Source: AP-15 sp035503615 (GTDB lineage: Bacteria; Pseudomonadota; Alphaproteobacteria; ATCC43930; CGMCC-115725). Taken from it: a DNA stretch of 64,000 bases. The DNA lies in NCBI GenBank assembly GCA_035503615.1, contig DATJTI010000037.1, positions 1 to 64,000 on the forward strand, in the 5' to 3' direction. The number at the start of each line of letters is the position of its first letter. The stretch's first letter is position 1. The notes beneath the pieces are model-generated. The model did no database searches. It was given only the letters and a program-made list of their open reading frames with translations, and had not been told where the DNA came from. The position numbers were made by a program, and so were the translations under genes. Of the stretch, positions 7,001-15,938 are shown one piece after another.

Positions 7001-8541
7001 TCGCTGAAGCCGTCTCGCCGGGCGGCTTGCTGGCGCAGGATTATGTCGGGGCGTCCTGGAATACATGGCGCGCAGTGATCCGCGCCGCCGAAGGATTGCC
7101 GCTCGATGACGATCAGCTTTTGAGGTTCCATGCGGTCGCTGGCCGTGAGCCGCCGGCGCACCGTGTCCGTGAACTTTGGGTTGTGGCCGGGCGTCGGGCC
7201 GGAAAAGACAGCATCGCTGCCGCGATAGCGTCATGCGCCGCGATCGGCGATCACCGGGCCACGTTGCGCCGTGGCGAACGAGCCGTGGTCATGTGTCTCG
7301 CTTGCGATCGTGAGCAGGCGCGTATCGTTCTGCGTTACATTGCTGGGCATTTTCACGGAATCCAGGCATTACGCAAGCTGATTGCGCGCGAACGCGAAGA
7401 TGGCTTGGAGTTGCGTAATGGCGTCGATATCGTGGTTGCGACCAATTCTTACCGTTCGGTGCGAGGTCGAACGGTCATTTGTGCGATCCTTGATGAAGTA
7501 GCTTTTTGGCGCGACGAAACTTCGGCAACACCTGACTTTGCCACTTACGATGCGCTTGCGCCAGGACTGATCACGCTGCCGGCAGCGATGCTGATCGGGA
7601 TCAGCACGCCGCATCGTCGTTCCGGGCTGCTGTTCGATCGCTGGCGCCGGTATTACGGCCGGACTGATGACGTTCTGGTAGTCCGCGGTCCATCGACCGC
7701 CTTCAATCCGACCTTGCCGCAATCGGTCATCGACGCCGCAATCGAGCGCGACCCCGAGGCTGCGGCGGCTGAATGGCTGGCCGAATGGAGGTCGGACCTG
7801 GCAGATTTTGTCGACCGCCGCGTGGTCGATGCCGTGGTCGTACCGGGCCGGTTTGAGCTGCCGCCGATTTCCGGGGTGCGCTATGCCGCCTTTTGCGATC
7901 CGTCTGGCGGCAGCTCGGATTCGATGGCGCTGGCGGTCGCCCATGCTGATGCCGACGGCCGCGGCGTTCTGGACGCGCTTCGCGAGGTGCGGGCGCCATT
8001 TTCACCGGCAGCGGTGGTCGCGGAGTTCGCGGCGGTGCTCCGGTCCTACGGCATTTCGGAGGTGCACGGCGATCGCTATGGGGGCGAGTGGCCGGCTGAG
8101 CGGTTCCGTGAACATCGGATCGACTATCGCGCCGCCGACCGGACAAAGAACGAAATTTATGTGGATTTTCTGCCGTTGCTGAACAGCGGTCGGATCGAGC
8201 TGTTGGACAGCCCACGGCTGATCGCGCAACTCTGCGGGTTGGAGCGGCGGACAGCGCGCGGCGGTCGGGACTCGATCGATCATGCGCCGGGCGCTCACGA
8301 TGACTGCGCCAACGCGGCGGCCGGAGTTTTGGTCGAACTTTCCGGGTCTCCACACTTCCCTGGCGCGGCAATTTTCGAGCTTTACCGGCGCCGAGCCGAA
8401 GAATTGGCCACAACGGCGGCGCCGGCGCCAGTGGCGGAGCGCTGCCCGCACGGCGCGACCCCTGGCGGTTGCCGCCAGTGTCTTCGCCAGGGCCGCTATG
8501 CCGGGATCGCGACCGTAACCCAAATCGGAGGTTCTACATGA
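6997..8541 (+). CDS. Phage terminase large subunit (ATPase-nuclease)
   Basis: 514 residues. The ATPase half has a Walker A variant AGRRAGKDS near residue 65 and Walker B CAILDEVAFW near 163 with the catalytic Glu, then a coupling motif region around GISTPHRRSG. The C-terminal RNase H-like nuclease shows the three acidic positions in FCDPSGGSSD (about 300), HGDRYGGEW (about 357) and GAHDDCANA (about 434). The enzyme would translocate DNA into a prohead and cut it. The last 60 residues are low-complexity with a small Cys/His cluster (RCPHGATPGGCRQC), possibly a zinc knuckle. The frame is intact. No portal gene follows, which is unusual. Confidence 0.88.
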   Translation: MIAEAVSPGGLLAQDYVGASWNTWRAVIRAAEGLPLDDDQLLRFHAVAGREPPAHRVRELWVVAGRRAGKDSIAAAIASCAAIGDHRATLRRGERAVVMCLACDREQARIVLRYIAGHFHGIQALRKLIAREREDGLELRNGVDIVVATNSYRSVRGRTVICAILDEVAFWRDETSATPDFATYDALAPGLITLPAAMLIGISTPHRRSGLLFDRWRRYYGRTDDVLVVRGPSTAFNPTLPQSVIDAAIERDPEAAAAEWLAEWRSDLADFVDRRVVDAVVVPGRFELPPISGVRYAAFCDPSGGSSDSMALAVAHADADGRGVLDALREVRAPFSPAAVVAEFAAVLRSYGISEVHGDRYGGEWPAERFREHRIDYRAADRTKNEIYVDFLPLLNSGRIELLDSPRLIAQLCGLERRTARGGRDSIDHAPGAHDDCANAAAGVLVELSGSPHFPGAAIFELYRRRAEELATTAAPAPVAERCPHGATPGGCRQCLRQGRYAGIATVTQIGGST

Positions 8542-9253
8542 CCGCTGCGGTAATTCCCCTTCCCACTGAGCGACAACCACCATCGGCGGTGGTGCGCGCG
8601 GCACTGGGCCCGCCTCGCGAGCAACTGCGCAGCTGCCAAAGCGCCGTTCTGGCGGCGCACGCCTTTGCTCAGCTCATGGCCGAGCCAGCCGATCGGCTTC
8701 AGGCGATCCTCGCCGAAGCGGAATTGCTCGATCGCCGCCTGGCCGAGCACGCCGCGGAATTTGAGCGGCGGCTCGGTGAATGGTTGGCCAACCCGGTCGG
8801 CGACAGGCCGCTACGGCGCCGGAAACCGTTGGTCTGCGCCAGCGGCGCGGCGAAATCGAGGCGGACCGCAGCGCTGCGGAAACGGCACTCCCCGCCGCGC
8901 AGGCGCGCTCACATGAGGCGGCATTGCGGCTCGCCGCTGCCGCCCGGCAACGCGCAGAGGTTCTACCGGCAGCGGCTGCCGATGCGGCGCTTTCGATCAT
9001 TCCCGCGCTTCGGGCCGCTGTGGCGCGCGTGCTGCGTATCCAAGCCATCATCGCCGGCACCGAGTTGGCGCTGCGCGAAGCCGGCCAGCGGCCAGGTGCG
9101 CCATCGTCGTTTATGCACCACTCTATGGAAATTGCGAATGCAATTCGAGCAGCGCGTCAGGAAGTGGTTGTCTCCGCGGACGTTGCCGCCGGGCGTCAGC
9201 TCCTGGACCGGCTGGTCAACGATCCGGCCGCGGCCTTGGAGCCGCCGGTATGA
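8538..9253 (+). pseudogene. Element protein of unknown function, interrupted by a frameshift
   Basis: ATG at 8538 overlaps the terminase stop and has GGAGG upstream. The first 90 or so codons give a helical Ala/Glu/Arg-rich protein ending ...LANPVGDRP near 8810. From there good coding sequence continues in the next frame (TAPETVGLRQRRGEIEADRS onward) to the stop at 9251-9253, which overlaps the next start. Restoring one G near 8808-8812 joins them into about 238 residues, mostly coiled coil. Without the repair the first frame runs into basic nonsense up to 9329. No slippery heptamer is seen, so mutation or sequencing error is likelier than programmed shifting. Confidence 0.6.
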
Positions 9254-9450
9254 GCGCCGCGGCGACAGAGTTGCGCGGTCTGATCGGCGATCTTCGGAAA
9301 TCCGGCGGTCACCTCGCGACGATCCGTAAAATCGGCCAGCGCTTCGATGCCGCGATCACCGAACTCGAGGAGCGCGTCGCGCGGATTCAGTACCTCGATC
9401 GGCTGCGCTCAACGACGTGGCCCGGTGGCGACGGGGTGCTGCGGCCATGA
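9250..9450 (+). CDS. Small coiled-coil element protein
   Basis: 66 residues, ATGA overlap with the preceding gene. Largely helical with ELEERVARIQYLDRL heptad-like spacing. Its stop overlaps the start of the protease-like gene (ATGATG around 9447-9452). Function unknown. Confidence 0.55.
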   Translation: MSAAATELRGLIGDLRKSGGHLATIRKIGQRFDAAITELEERVARIQYLDRLRSTTWPGGDGVLRP

Positions 9451-10034
9451 TGATCTTTGTTCCATTCGACAATGTGACGGCGATCGGCGGCGGCATCCTG
9501 GCTGAGGGCGAGGTTCGGATCGCGGAGGCGGTTGCGGCGTCGGATGGGCTCGGCATCGCCGAGATGGCTGGTGAACTCGCCAAGGCCGGCAAGCTTCGGG
9601 GTTGCCGAGCGATCGACGGGGTGCTGCGGGTCTGCGCCGAGATTTGGGATCGCGTCGCGGTCCAGAAGCTTTCGGAGCGCGTCTATCGTGGCCTCGCGCT
9701 GATCGGCGTCCTTTCCGGCAATGAACTGACAATCGAGCGCGCCGCGCTGGTCGATCATCCGGGCGCGCTTGCCAAGGGACACGGCGCTGTTGCCGCGTCA
9801 TTGTATCTCGACGAGGTGTTCAAGATGGCAGTCCCAAATAGACCAAATGGTGCGGCGAATGCTCCGGATAACCCGTTCAGCCGAATCGAGGTCGGCACAA
9901 ACAGCATCGAAGAGAACGAGCGCGCAATTCTGTTGATCAAATACGCGCTATCACCCGCAGCCGGCCGGATCGAGGCCGCGCACCCCGTCGATTTTTGCAA
10001 GTGGCTGAATGCGAAGGCGAGGGCCGGCCAATGA
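9447..10034 (+). CDS. Prohead protease-like (XkdF-type) element protein
   Basis: 195 residues, with ATG codons at 9447 and 9450. The middle segment VYRGLALIGVLSGNELTIERAALVDHPG (about residues 80-107) resembles the strand-turn-strand core of XkdF/prohead-protease proteins, in which a similar stretch ends in Leu-Val-Asp-x-Pro. Such proteases trim the scaffold and capsid during prohead maturation. I cannot place a Ser-His-Asp triad with confidence. The C-terminal third (PNRPNGAANAPDNPFSRIE onward) looks unlike the family and may be a separate domain. Confidence 0.45.
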   Translation: MMIFVPFDNVTAIGGGILAEGEVRIAEAVAASDGLGIAEMAGELAKAGKLRGCRAIDGVLRVCAEIWDRVAVQKLSERVYRGLALIGVLSGNELTIERAALVDHPGALAKGHGAVAASLYLDEVFKMAVPNRPNGAANAPDNPFSRIEVGTNSIEENERAILLIKYALSPAAGRIEAAHPVDFCKWLNAKARAGQ

Positions 10035-10246
10035 CCGCAAACACCGCCCGCAACCCGCGACACCCGGCACCGGCGCCCCATGCGAGCGGGCGCGGTCCCG
10101 GTGTCGCGCGTCCCGACGCGAACGGCGGCATTTCCTCGCCGCTGGCGCCGCCGCAGCGCCCCGGTGCCTCGGTGCCGATGGATCAGCACGCGCTCGGCCC
10201 GGCCACCTCGCGGCCGAATGCGCCGATGCCGGAGGTCGGCCGATGA
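10031..10246 (+). CDS. Small proline-rich element protein
   Basis: 71 residues between ATGA overlaps on both sides (10031 and 10243). Rich in Pro, Ala, Gly and Arg with no predicted fold. The overlaps on both sides argue that it is translated. Function unknown. Confidence 0.45.
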   Translation: MTANTARNPRHPAPAPHASGRGPGVARPDANGGISSPLAPPQRPGASVPMDQHALGPATSRPNAPMPEVGR

Positions 10247-10548
10247 CGCTTGCGATCAGGTTTCTCCCGAACCCGGGCCGCTCCGCGCTTTCTGCGAACG
10301 GGCGCAGCTATGCGGTCGGGGGCGCCGCGACGGTTGACGTGCCGTATGTCGACGCGATCGCGATCGGGCCGGATCAGGCGACGCGGATGACCGTCATCGG
10401 CGCGACCCCCGATCGCCCGGGCAACATCGCCGGCGTGCAGAATTGGCCGCCGGTAGCGATGTACGACACCACAGTCGGTGCTCCGATTTTCCTGGTACCC
10501 GGCAGCAATCCGGCAAGTTGGGTCGATATTGGGGGGACCGCCGTGTGA
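10243..10548 (+). CDS. Small beta-rich element protein
   Basis: 101 residues, ATGA overlap at its start and GTGTGA overlap at its end. The sequence alternates short beta strands and turns (RFLPNPGRSALSANGRSY, ATRMTVIGATPDRPG, APIFLVPG) and looks like a compact beta-sandwich such as a head-decoration, completion or tail-connector protein. That is inference from composition and position between the packaging and tape-measure genes. Confidence 0.5.
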   Translation: MTLAIRFLPNPGRSALSANGRSYAVGGAATVDVPYVDAIAIGPDQATRMTVIGATPDRPGNIAGVQNWPPVAMYDTTVGAPIFLVPGSNPASWVDIGGTAV

Positions 10549-10736
10549 GCAAGGAGCTTGTTACACTGGTCTGTCCCCCGGGCGCCGAAAGCGCGCCGAT
10601 CAGCCATAGCGACCAGGCTTTCGAGCCGTATCGGCAGCACGGCCGCGATGGTTTGTGGCTCGTGGACGTGCCAGCCGAGGCGGCGATCCATTTTTGCTGG
10701 AACGCGGGCTTTCGGCGGCTTCTTCCCAATGACTGA
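10545..10736 (+). CDS. Small element protein
   Basis: 63 residues from a GTG at 10545 that overlaps the previous stop. Contains LVTLVCPPGAESAPIS and a C-terminal AIHFCWNAGFRRL segment. No family recognised. The start choice rests on the overlap and the chain of coupled genes. Confidence 0.45.
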   Translation: MSKELVTLVCPPGAESAPISHSDQAFEPYRQHGRDGLWLVDVPAEAAIHFCWNAGFRRLLPND

Positions 10737-10846
10737 GCTCGCGTGACGGCGGAATGCAGGCCGACCGTCGCGTGCTGCTCCGGTGGCGCCGGGTGTGACG
10801 GGCACCCGGCACCACCGTCGAGCCTACTGATGCAAGGTAGAAAACA

Positions 10847-13291
10847 ATGGCCGATCCCACACTCACTGTTCGGATAACCGCCGACACCGCTGGCTTCGAC
10901 CTCGATCCGGCCGTGCAGAAAATGGCCGAATTGCGTATTGCGGCGGTGCAGGCGAGCCAGGCCGCAAGCGCCTCGATGGCTGATTTACAGCGGTCTATAA
11001 AAGCCCTGTCGGAAGCTGGCGGTGCGACTGCCGCCCAATTCAAAAATCTCGTGGCCGATGCGGTTGTCGTCAATCAGACGCAGCAAGCCGCGGCCGGCGC
11101 GATGAAGACCTTGCGGGACGGAATAGCCGGTGCGGCGGCCAATACGTATGAACTTCGTGAGGGCTTCGTCGCAATTCACGAAGTGGTCACGGGCCGCTTT
11201 TCGCGGCTACCGGGCACATTCATGGAATTGGTCATGTGGTCGGGCCAGTTACGGTCTGCCCTCAGTGCATTGACATCGCCTTGGGCCGGCATTGCAGCTG
11301 GCGCCACCGCCCACGGCGGCGATCTTTGGCGATCTCGCCTGGCGAGCCGTCGACGCGGCCAATTCCATCAATCACATTCACGACGCCCTGGTCTTGGCGG
11401 GACGTGGTCTCGAAACCAATACGGATGACCTCGCCCGATGGCGAAACCGGCTGCAAAGCGCATTCGATCTATCCAATAGCGACGCCCGGGCGTTGACCGA
11501 GGCTTTTGGTGCGTTGCCTGGCGTGACACTGCAAGAAGCCAATGCGCTCGCGACCATGGCCGTCGAAGTGGCAAGGGCCAAGGGCCTCGATCTTGGCGAT
11601 ACCATCAAACAAATCGCCGCCGCCGCGAGCCGGAGCGCGACAGCAGTTCTGGACCTCGGGCGGAAGTGGGGGCTCGAAAACGATGCCGCCGCAAAAAACG
11701 TCAAAACGCTCGAGCAGGGCGGCCAGACCAGCCAGGCGCTGTCGATCGCGATCAAATCGCTGTCATCGGCAGTCGATGCGCAGGTCGGGGCGTGGACCCG
11801 CGCGACCGCGGCGGCGCAGGCTCGATCGCCGGTCTGCAAAAGCGGATCGCCCTGACGAAGCAGCTTGCGCCGCTCGAATATCCGGGGACCACGGCGACCG
11901 CAGCGGCCGAGCGTGCCGCGATGATCGCCGCGGCGCAGCACCGCGCGGCGACGTTCATGCCGCCACGTGCTGCGGCCGGAGGTGGGGCGCCAAAAGGGCA
12001 GGCCGACGAACTCGAAACCTGGCGCGCGGAGCTGCAAGCTCGCCTTGAGGCCGAGCAAAGTTTCTTCGCCGACTCGACGGGCGAGGAATTGAAATTCTGG
12101 CAAGGCAAGCTTGCCCTTACCGCGTCCGGGTCAAAAGAGCAGGCGCAGGTCGAAAGCGTGATCTACGGACTGCGGAAACGTATGGCGCAGGAAGGTCTGC
12201 GCGAGGATGAGGCGGCAGAAAGCCGGCAGGAAAGCCTTGACCGCACCTATCTCGGCGCGTTCCAGCGCAACATGCAGCTGATGGTCGCGCAGAAGAAAAT
12301 CAGCCTGCAACAGGCGCTGGGTTTCGACATCGAATACGGCGAGCGGGTCGAAGCGCAGGAAAAGGCGCGGCTCCAAGCCTTCCTCAGCGACGATCGGTTG
12401 AGCACGGCGGAGAAGCAGCAATATTACGACCGGCTCTTGCAGCTCGAAGCGAATTACGACACCCGGATCACCGGTCTTGCGATGCAGGCAGCCGAAGCCA
12501 CGGGTAAGGCGTGGCAGAAATTCTCGATGCAGCTTTCCGACAGTTTTGCCAGCGCCGCGGCCGATGTCCTCGATCGCACCAAGAGCCTGATGCAGGCGAT
12601 GGATGACATGCTGCGCTCGCTGCTCAAGGATACGGTCGAGAGCAGCTTCAAGTCGCTCTTCGGCTCGCTTCTCGGCGCCGGGAGCGGCGGCGAGGGTGCG
12701 GGTGCCGGCGGTGGCCTCAATCTGACGAGCCTGCTGTTCGGCTCCGGCGGTGTCGGCGGCATGATCAACAAGGCGCTCGGGATCGGCTCCGGCGGCCTGC
12801 TCGGCGCGGCTGGGAATGCGCTGGGCCTGGGCTCGCTGTTCGGCGGCACCGGCAGCGACCAGGATTTCTCAGGCGGTACGCCCGGACCCGGCGGAGTGGC
12901 GAGCGGCCTGACCAGCGCCGTCAGCGGTGGATTGCTCGGCGGCCTGTTCGGCAAATTGTTCGGCGGCGTCGGCGCGCTGTTCGGGTTCGAGCATGGCGGT
13001 ATCGTGCCGTCGGCCGCCGGCGGCTGGGCGGTGCCGTCGCTCGGGCCGGGCGGCGTTCTGGCGCAGCTGCACAGCCAGGAAATGGTGCTGCCGGCGAATG
13101 TCTCGAACGCGGTGCTCGCCGGTGCGCAGAATGGCGGCGGCGGTCCCGGCATCGGCGCGGTCAATTTCAGCGTCTCGGCGATGGACAGTCAGTCGGTCGC
13201 GAGCTTCTTCCGCCAGAACGGCGATGTGCTCGCGCAAGCGTTGAACCGGGCGTGGCGCAACGGGTCGTCGTTCAATCCTCCGGGGGGATGA
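10847..13291 (+). pseudogene. Tail tape-measure-like protein with two frameshifts
   Basis: Three consecutive open segments make one protein of about 815 residues: 10847 to about 11310, 11310 to about 11825 in the next frame, and 11825 to 13291 back in the first frame. Dropping one C from the run at 11310-11312 and adding one G near 11823-11826 restores continuity. The N-terminal half is helical with Ala/Gln heptads; the middle (about 12000-12500) is charged coiled coil; the end is a Gly-rich hydrophobic region with FEHGGIVPSAAGG and LHSQEMVLPANV, typical of lambda-like tape measures. It would set tail length and form the DNA channel. As read it is non-functional. Confidence 0.75.
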
Positions 13292-13647
13292 TGGCGGAGA
13301 CGGCTAAGATTCCAGAACTGATCAACGGCATGGGCGATGTCATCTTCGCCTTCGGGCAGCTGCTCGCCAATGCCGGTCTGCTCGACCGCCGCGACCTCGC
13401 CGCAGCATTCAGAGCGGCGGCCGAGCAAGGCGCGCAGCAGGAAGGCTCGTCCGGCGGCGATCCGGCCTCGCGCACATTGATCGCTCGCGTTCTGGCTGAA
13501 GTGTTTTCCAGGCCGCTGGCGGGCGATCGGAGCGGCCTGCGCATCATCGACGGCGGCGGGCGACACCTGAAACCGCGCGCCGCGCGGCCATCGGCAGACG
13601 AACATGGATTTGCCGGCGATTTGATGGGTGCCCGGACGACTCTTTGA
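13288..13647 (+). CDS. Element protein downstream of tape measure
   Basis: 119 residues from ATGATG overlapping the tape-measure stop. The first half is helical (ELINGMGDVIFAFGQLLANA, LLDRRDLAAAFRAAAEQG), the second is basic and Pro-rich. In tailed phages this slot often holds minor tail proteins, but I see no motif for one. G+C and codon use match the rest of the element. Confidence 0.5.
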   Translation: MMAETAKIPELINGMGDVIFAFGQLLANAGLLDRRDLAAAFRAAAEQGAQQEGSSGGDPASRTLIARVLAEVFSRPLAGDRSGLRIIDGGGRHLKPRAARPSADEHGFAGDLMGARTTL

Positions 13648-13835
13648 TGCTCGGGGCGCCATCGTGTCGACGGCGCCGAAAACGCCGTGAATGCTTGGTC
13701 TTTCGTGGGCTGCTTATGCCGGGAGTGCGAGGAATACAATAGGGCTGGGTGACCAGCCTAAATATCTCCGCGCGATCCAAGCCGCGTTTTCGACTCCCGG
13801 CGCCTGCCCGTCCGCTGGCATGGGGAGCACAGAGC

Positions 13836-14294
13836 ATGTCATCGATCATCGACGATTTCGCCGCCATCAACCGTGCGGGGCCGACGGCTGAGCCTATACC
13901 GCAAGACAACGAGGACGCCGTGATCGTCGCTTTATTCGAGCGCTGGTTTGCCGCGAGGCGCGCCGCCGATCCGTTGGACGATGATGATGAGTGGGAAGAG
14001 CAGCTACAGCGTGCCGACGTGATCGAGGCGAAGATATTGCTGACCAGGTGCAGCGGTGCGGCCGGCTTGGCGATCAAATTATACCTCGCCATGCGGATGG
14101 AGAACTCCGGCTGCGGCGATATCATTCATGTAACCCACAATCCCGGAGAATTGTGCGCGTTGCGCGATGCCGTGCGTTTCGCTCCGATCCTCGAACCGCT
14201 CTGTCGCGACTACCTTGCGCGCGAAACTCGGGCGTTGGGGGACTGGATATTGACCGCCGATCTCAAGACGGTTGTCGCGGAGGCGCAGCCATGA
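13836..14294 (+). CDS. Hypothetical element protein
   Basis: 152 residues from the ATG at 13836 (an upstream in-frame ATG would add 29 poor-quality residues). It begins MSSIIDDFAAINRA and has an acidic patch DDDDEWEEQ near residue 50, then a helical body. Proteins with this opening are familiar from small alphaproteobacterial phage islands, without assigned function. The 188 bases before it (13648-13835) show no gene. Its stop overlaps the next ATG. Confidence 0.55.
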   Translation: MSSIIDDFAAINRAGPTAEPIPQDNEDAVIVALFERWFAARRAADPLDDDDEWEEQLQRADVIEAKILLTRCSGAAGLAIKLYLAMRMENSGCGDIIHVTHNPGELCALRDAVRFAPILEPLCRDYLARETRALGDWILTADLKTVVAEAQP

Positions 14295-14425
14295 TGGACG
14301 CCGACAACACCTTCAATGCGGGACCAGGTGCAAAGGCGCCGCGCCGCTTCACCGAAACCGAGCTCGAATGTCCAATGGTTGAAGCTGTTCGGGCCGGTGC
14401 GCAATCCGCCGATCCAGCCCCTTGA
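14291..14425 (+). CDS. Very small element protein
   Basis: 44 residues in an ATGATG/TGA overlap with the preceding gene and ending 35 bases before the terminator hairpin. No motif. It is supported only by the overlap. Confidence 0.35.
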   Translation: MMDADNTFNAGPGAKAPRRFTETELECPMVEAVRAGAQSADPAP

Positions 14426-14459
14426 TGGCGACACCTGATCGAGCGCGCAGCCCCACAAG

Positions 14460-14485
14460 AGCCCGGCTCCGGCCGGGCTTTTTTT
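14460..14485 (+). terminator. Rho-independent terminator
   Basis: AGCCCGGC at 14460-14467 pairs perfectly with GCCGGGCT at 14472-14479 around TCCG, followed by a T run to 14485. It separates the element's long gene chain from the integrase gene. Confidence 0.85.
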
Positions 14486-14557
14486 GTTGACCTTCGGAAA
14501 ATATTGCGACATAATCGGAGCGGTTCAGAAAAACCGGTAATCCGAAAGGTGGTCGGG

Positions 14558-15784
14558 ATGGCCAAGGTGCGTAAGCGGACCTGGACGAACGCCAAGGGCG
14601 AGCAGACCGCGTGGATCGCCGACTATTTCGACCAAGCGGGCAAGCGGCACATCAAGACCTTTACCCGCGAGCGTGAGGCAAAGGCGTGGCTCGTGACGGC
14701 GCAAGGCGAAGTTGCGCGCGGGATCCATACCCCGGAAAACGCCAGCATTACGGTTGCTGAGGCGGCTGCGCTGTGGATCGATAAAGGAAAGCTCGAAAAT
14801 CTCGAACGCTCTACTCTGCGGCAATATAGTAACCACGTTGACCTGCATATAGTCCCACTGATTGGCGCCGTGAAGCTCTCCAAGCTGTCGGCGCCAATGG
14901 TTGAAAACTTCCGCGATGACTTGCTCCGCAAGAGCTCACGGCCGATGGCGCGCAAGGTGTTGGCGAGCCTGAAGAGTATCCTCGGTGAAGCGCAGCGCCG
15001 TGGCTTGGTCGCACAGAACGCCGCGCAGCCGGTCAAGGTCGATGTCAAGAAACGCGATCAGGGTAAACTGGCGGTGGGCCGTGACATACCCTCAAAAGAG
15101 GAAATTCAGACGATCCTGGTCAAAGCCGAAGGCCGCTGGCGCCCATTGTTCGTGACCGCGATTTTCACCGGCATGCGGTCATCCGAGTTGCGCGGGCTCA
15201 CCTGGGATGATGTCGAGTTCGAGCGCCAGGTGATCCATGTTCGGCAGCGGGCCGATCATTGGTGCACGATCGGCGCACCGAAATCAGCGGCCGGCGATCG
15301 GGAAATCCCGATGGCACCGATGGTCGTCAATGCGCTGCGCGAGTGGCGACTGGCCTGCCCGAAGGGCGCTGCCGGCATTGTCTTCCCGAACGGAAACGGC
15401 AACATCGAGAACCACGCCAACATCGCGAACCGAGGCTTCTATGCGCTACAGCGGGCGGCAGCTATCACCGAGCCGGCTTTCGACGATGACGGCGCGCCCA
15501 TCATGGAGCCGGTCGTGGACGACAAAGGGAAGCCGGTCATCGGCACCGATGGCAAGCCGGCTCTAAAGCAAGCGGTGCGCCCCAAATACGGGCTGCACTC
15601 CTTGCGGCATTTCTTCGCATCGTGGGCGATCGAGCGCGGTTTCTCGGCGAAGCGGGTGCAAGCCCTACTCGGCCACTCCTCGATCCAGATGACCTTCGAT
15701 GTCTACGGGCACCTGTTTCCGAGCCTGGAGGATGATCATGCGAAGTTCGCCGCTGGCGAGTTGGCAGTGGTCAGCCGATCCTGA
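14558..15784 (+). CDS. Tyrosine recombinase/integrase of the element
   Basis: 408 residues; the ATG at 14558 follows AAAGGTGG and begins the conserved part, so the longer reading from 14504 is not preferred. An N-terminal arm-binding domain (about 1-65) is followed by the SAM-like core-binding domain (about 70-160) and the catalytic domain. Catalytic residues are visible: Arg in GMRSSELRGL, His-x-x-Arg in HSLRHFFASW, His in LLGHSSIQMT and the nucleophile Tyr in FDVYGHLF. A charged insert of about 40 residues precedes the HSLRH box. It acts on the 40-bp att repeat, whose right copy lies 86 bases downstream. Confidence 0.95.
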   Translation: MAKVRKRTWTNAKGEQTAWIADYFDQAGKRHIKTFTREREAKAWLVTAQGEVARGIHTPENASITVAEAAALWIDKGKLENLERSTLRQYSNHVDLHIVPLIGAVKLSKLSAPMVENFRDDLLRKSSRPMARKVLASLKSILGEAQRRGLVAQNAAQPVKVDVKKRDQGKLAVGRDIPSKEEIQTILVKAEGRWRPLFVTAIFTGMRSSELRGLTWDDVEFERQVIHVRQRADHWCTIGAPKSAAGDREIPMAPMVVNALREWRLACPKGAAGIVFPNGNGNIENHANIANRGFYALQRAAAITEPAFDDDGAPIMEPVVDDKGKPVIGTDGKPALKQAVRPKYGLHSLRHFFASWAIERGFSAKRVQALLGHSSIQMTFDVYGHLFPSLEDDHAKFAAGELAVVSRS

Positions 15785-15870
15785 TTGCGACAATATCGGC
15801 CTCTTCTGCAACATGACGATCATAACCTGCTGATAATAATCTAATATTTTAATCAGAACTACGGCATCGC
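15785..15870 (+). promoter_or_regulatory. AT-rich arm next to attR
   Basis: 86 bases between the integrase stop and attR, clearly richer in A+T than the surroundings, with a 5-bp inverted repeat CTGAT/ATCAG at 15830-15834 and 15852-15856. This is the position of the P arm, where integrase arm sites and a bending protein such as IHF would bind. No exact IHF site is claimed. Confidence 0.4.
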
Positions 15871-15910
15871 AATCCCAAGGTCGGGGGTTCAAATCCCTCT
15901 CCCGCTACCA
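15871..15910 (+). repeat. attR, 40-bp direct repeat
   Basis: Exact copy of 3077-3116. It is the displaced 3' half of the original tRNA gene, lacking the acceptor 5' strand and D arm, so it does not encode a tRNA. Confidence 0.95.
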
Positions 15911-15938
15911 ACCCCGCTGAACCGTGGCCAACAATCCG

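Larger units (their letters stand above)
3117..15910 (+). mobile_element. Integrated prophage-like or satellite-like element in the tRNA(CAT) gene
   Basis: About 12.8 kb between attL and attR. All genes point the same way: an unknown gene, HTH protein, small protein, primase-helicase, terminase-like pair, small proteins, protease-like gene, tape-measure gene, small proteins and integrase. Many genes join by ATGA or GTGA overlaps. Replication (primase-helicase), recombination (integrase) and two packaging/tail genes are recognisable, but portal, major capsid, tail tube, holin and lysozyme are not. Two genes are frameshifted. In circular form the integrase would sit just before attP, as is usual. 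I favour a degraded prophage; a satellite that borrows helper capsids is possible. Confidence 0.9.

Noticed and set aside
8660..8916. Programmed ribosomal frameshift at the gene after the terminase
   Set aside because: No slippery heptamer or downstream pseudoknot was found at the change of frame; loss of one G in a GG pair explains it more simply.
6593..13647. Gene transfer agent cluster
   Set aside because: GTA clusters are about 14 kb with portal, protease, capsid and tail genes and lack att sites and a replication gene. This region has att sites, integrase and primase-helicase and lacks those structural genes.
15871..15910. Second tRNA gene at the right end of the element
   Set aside because: Only the 3' half of the tRNA is present; acceptor 5' strand, D arm and anticodon are missing. 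It is attR.
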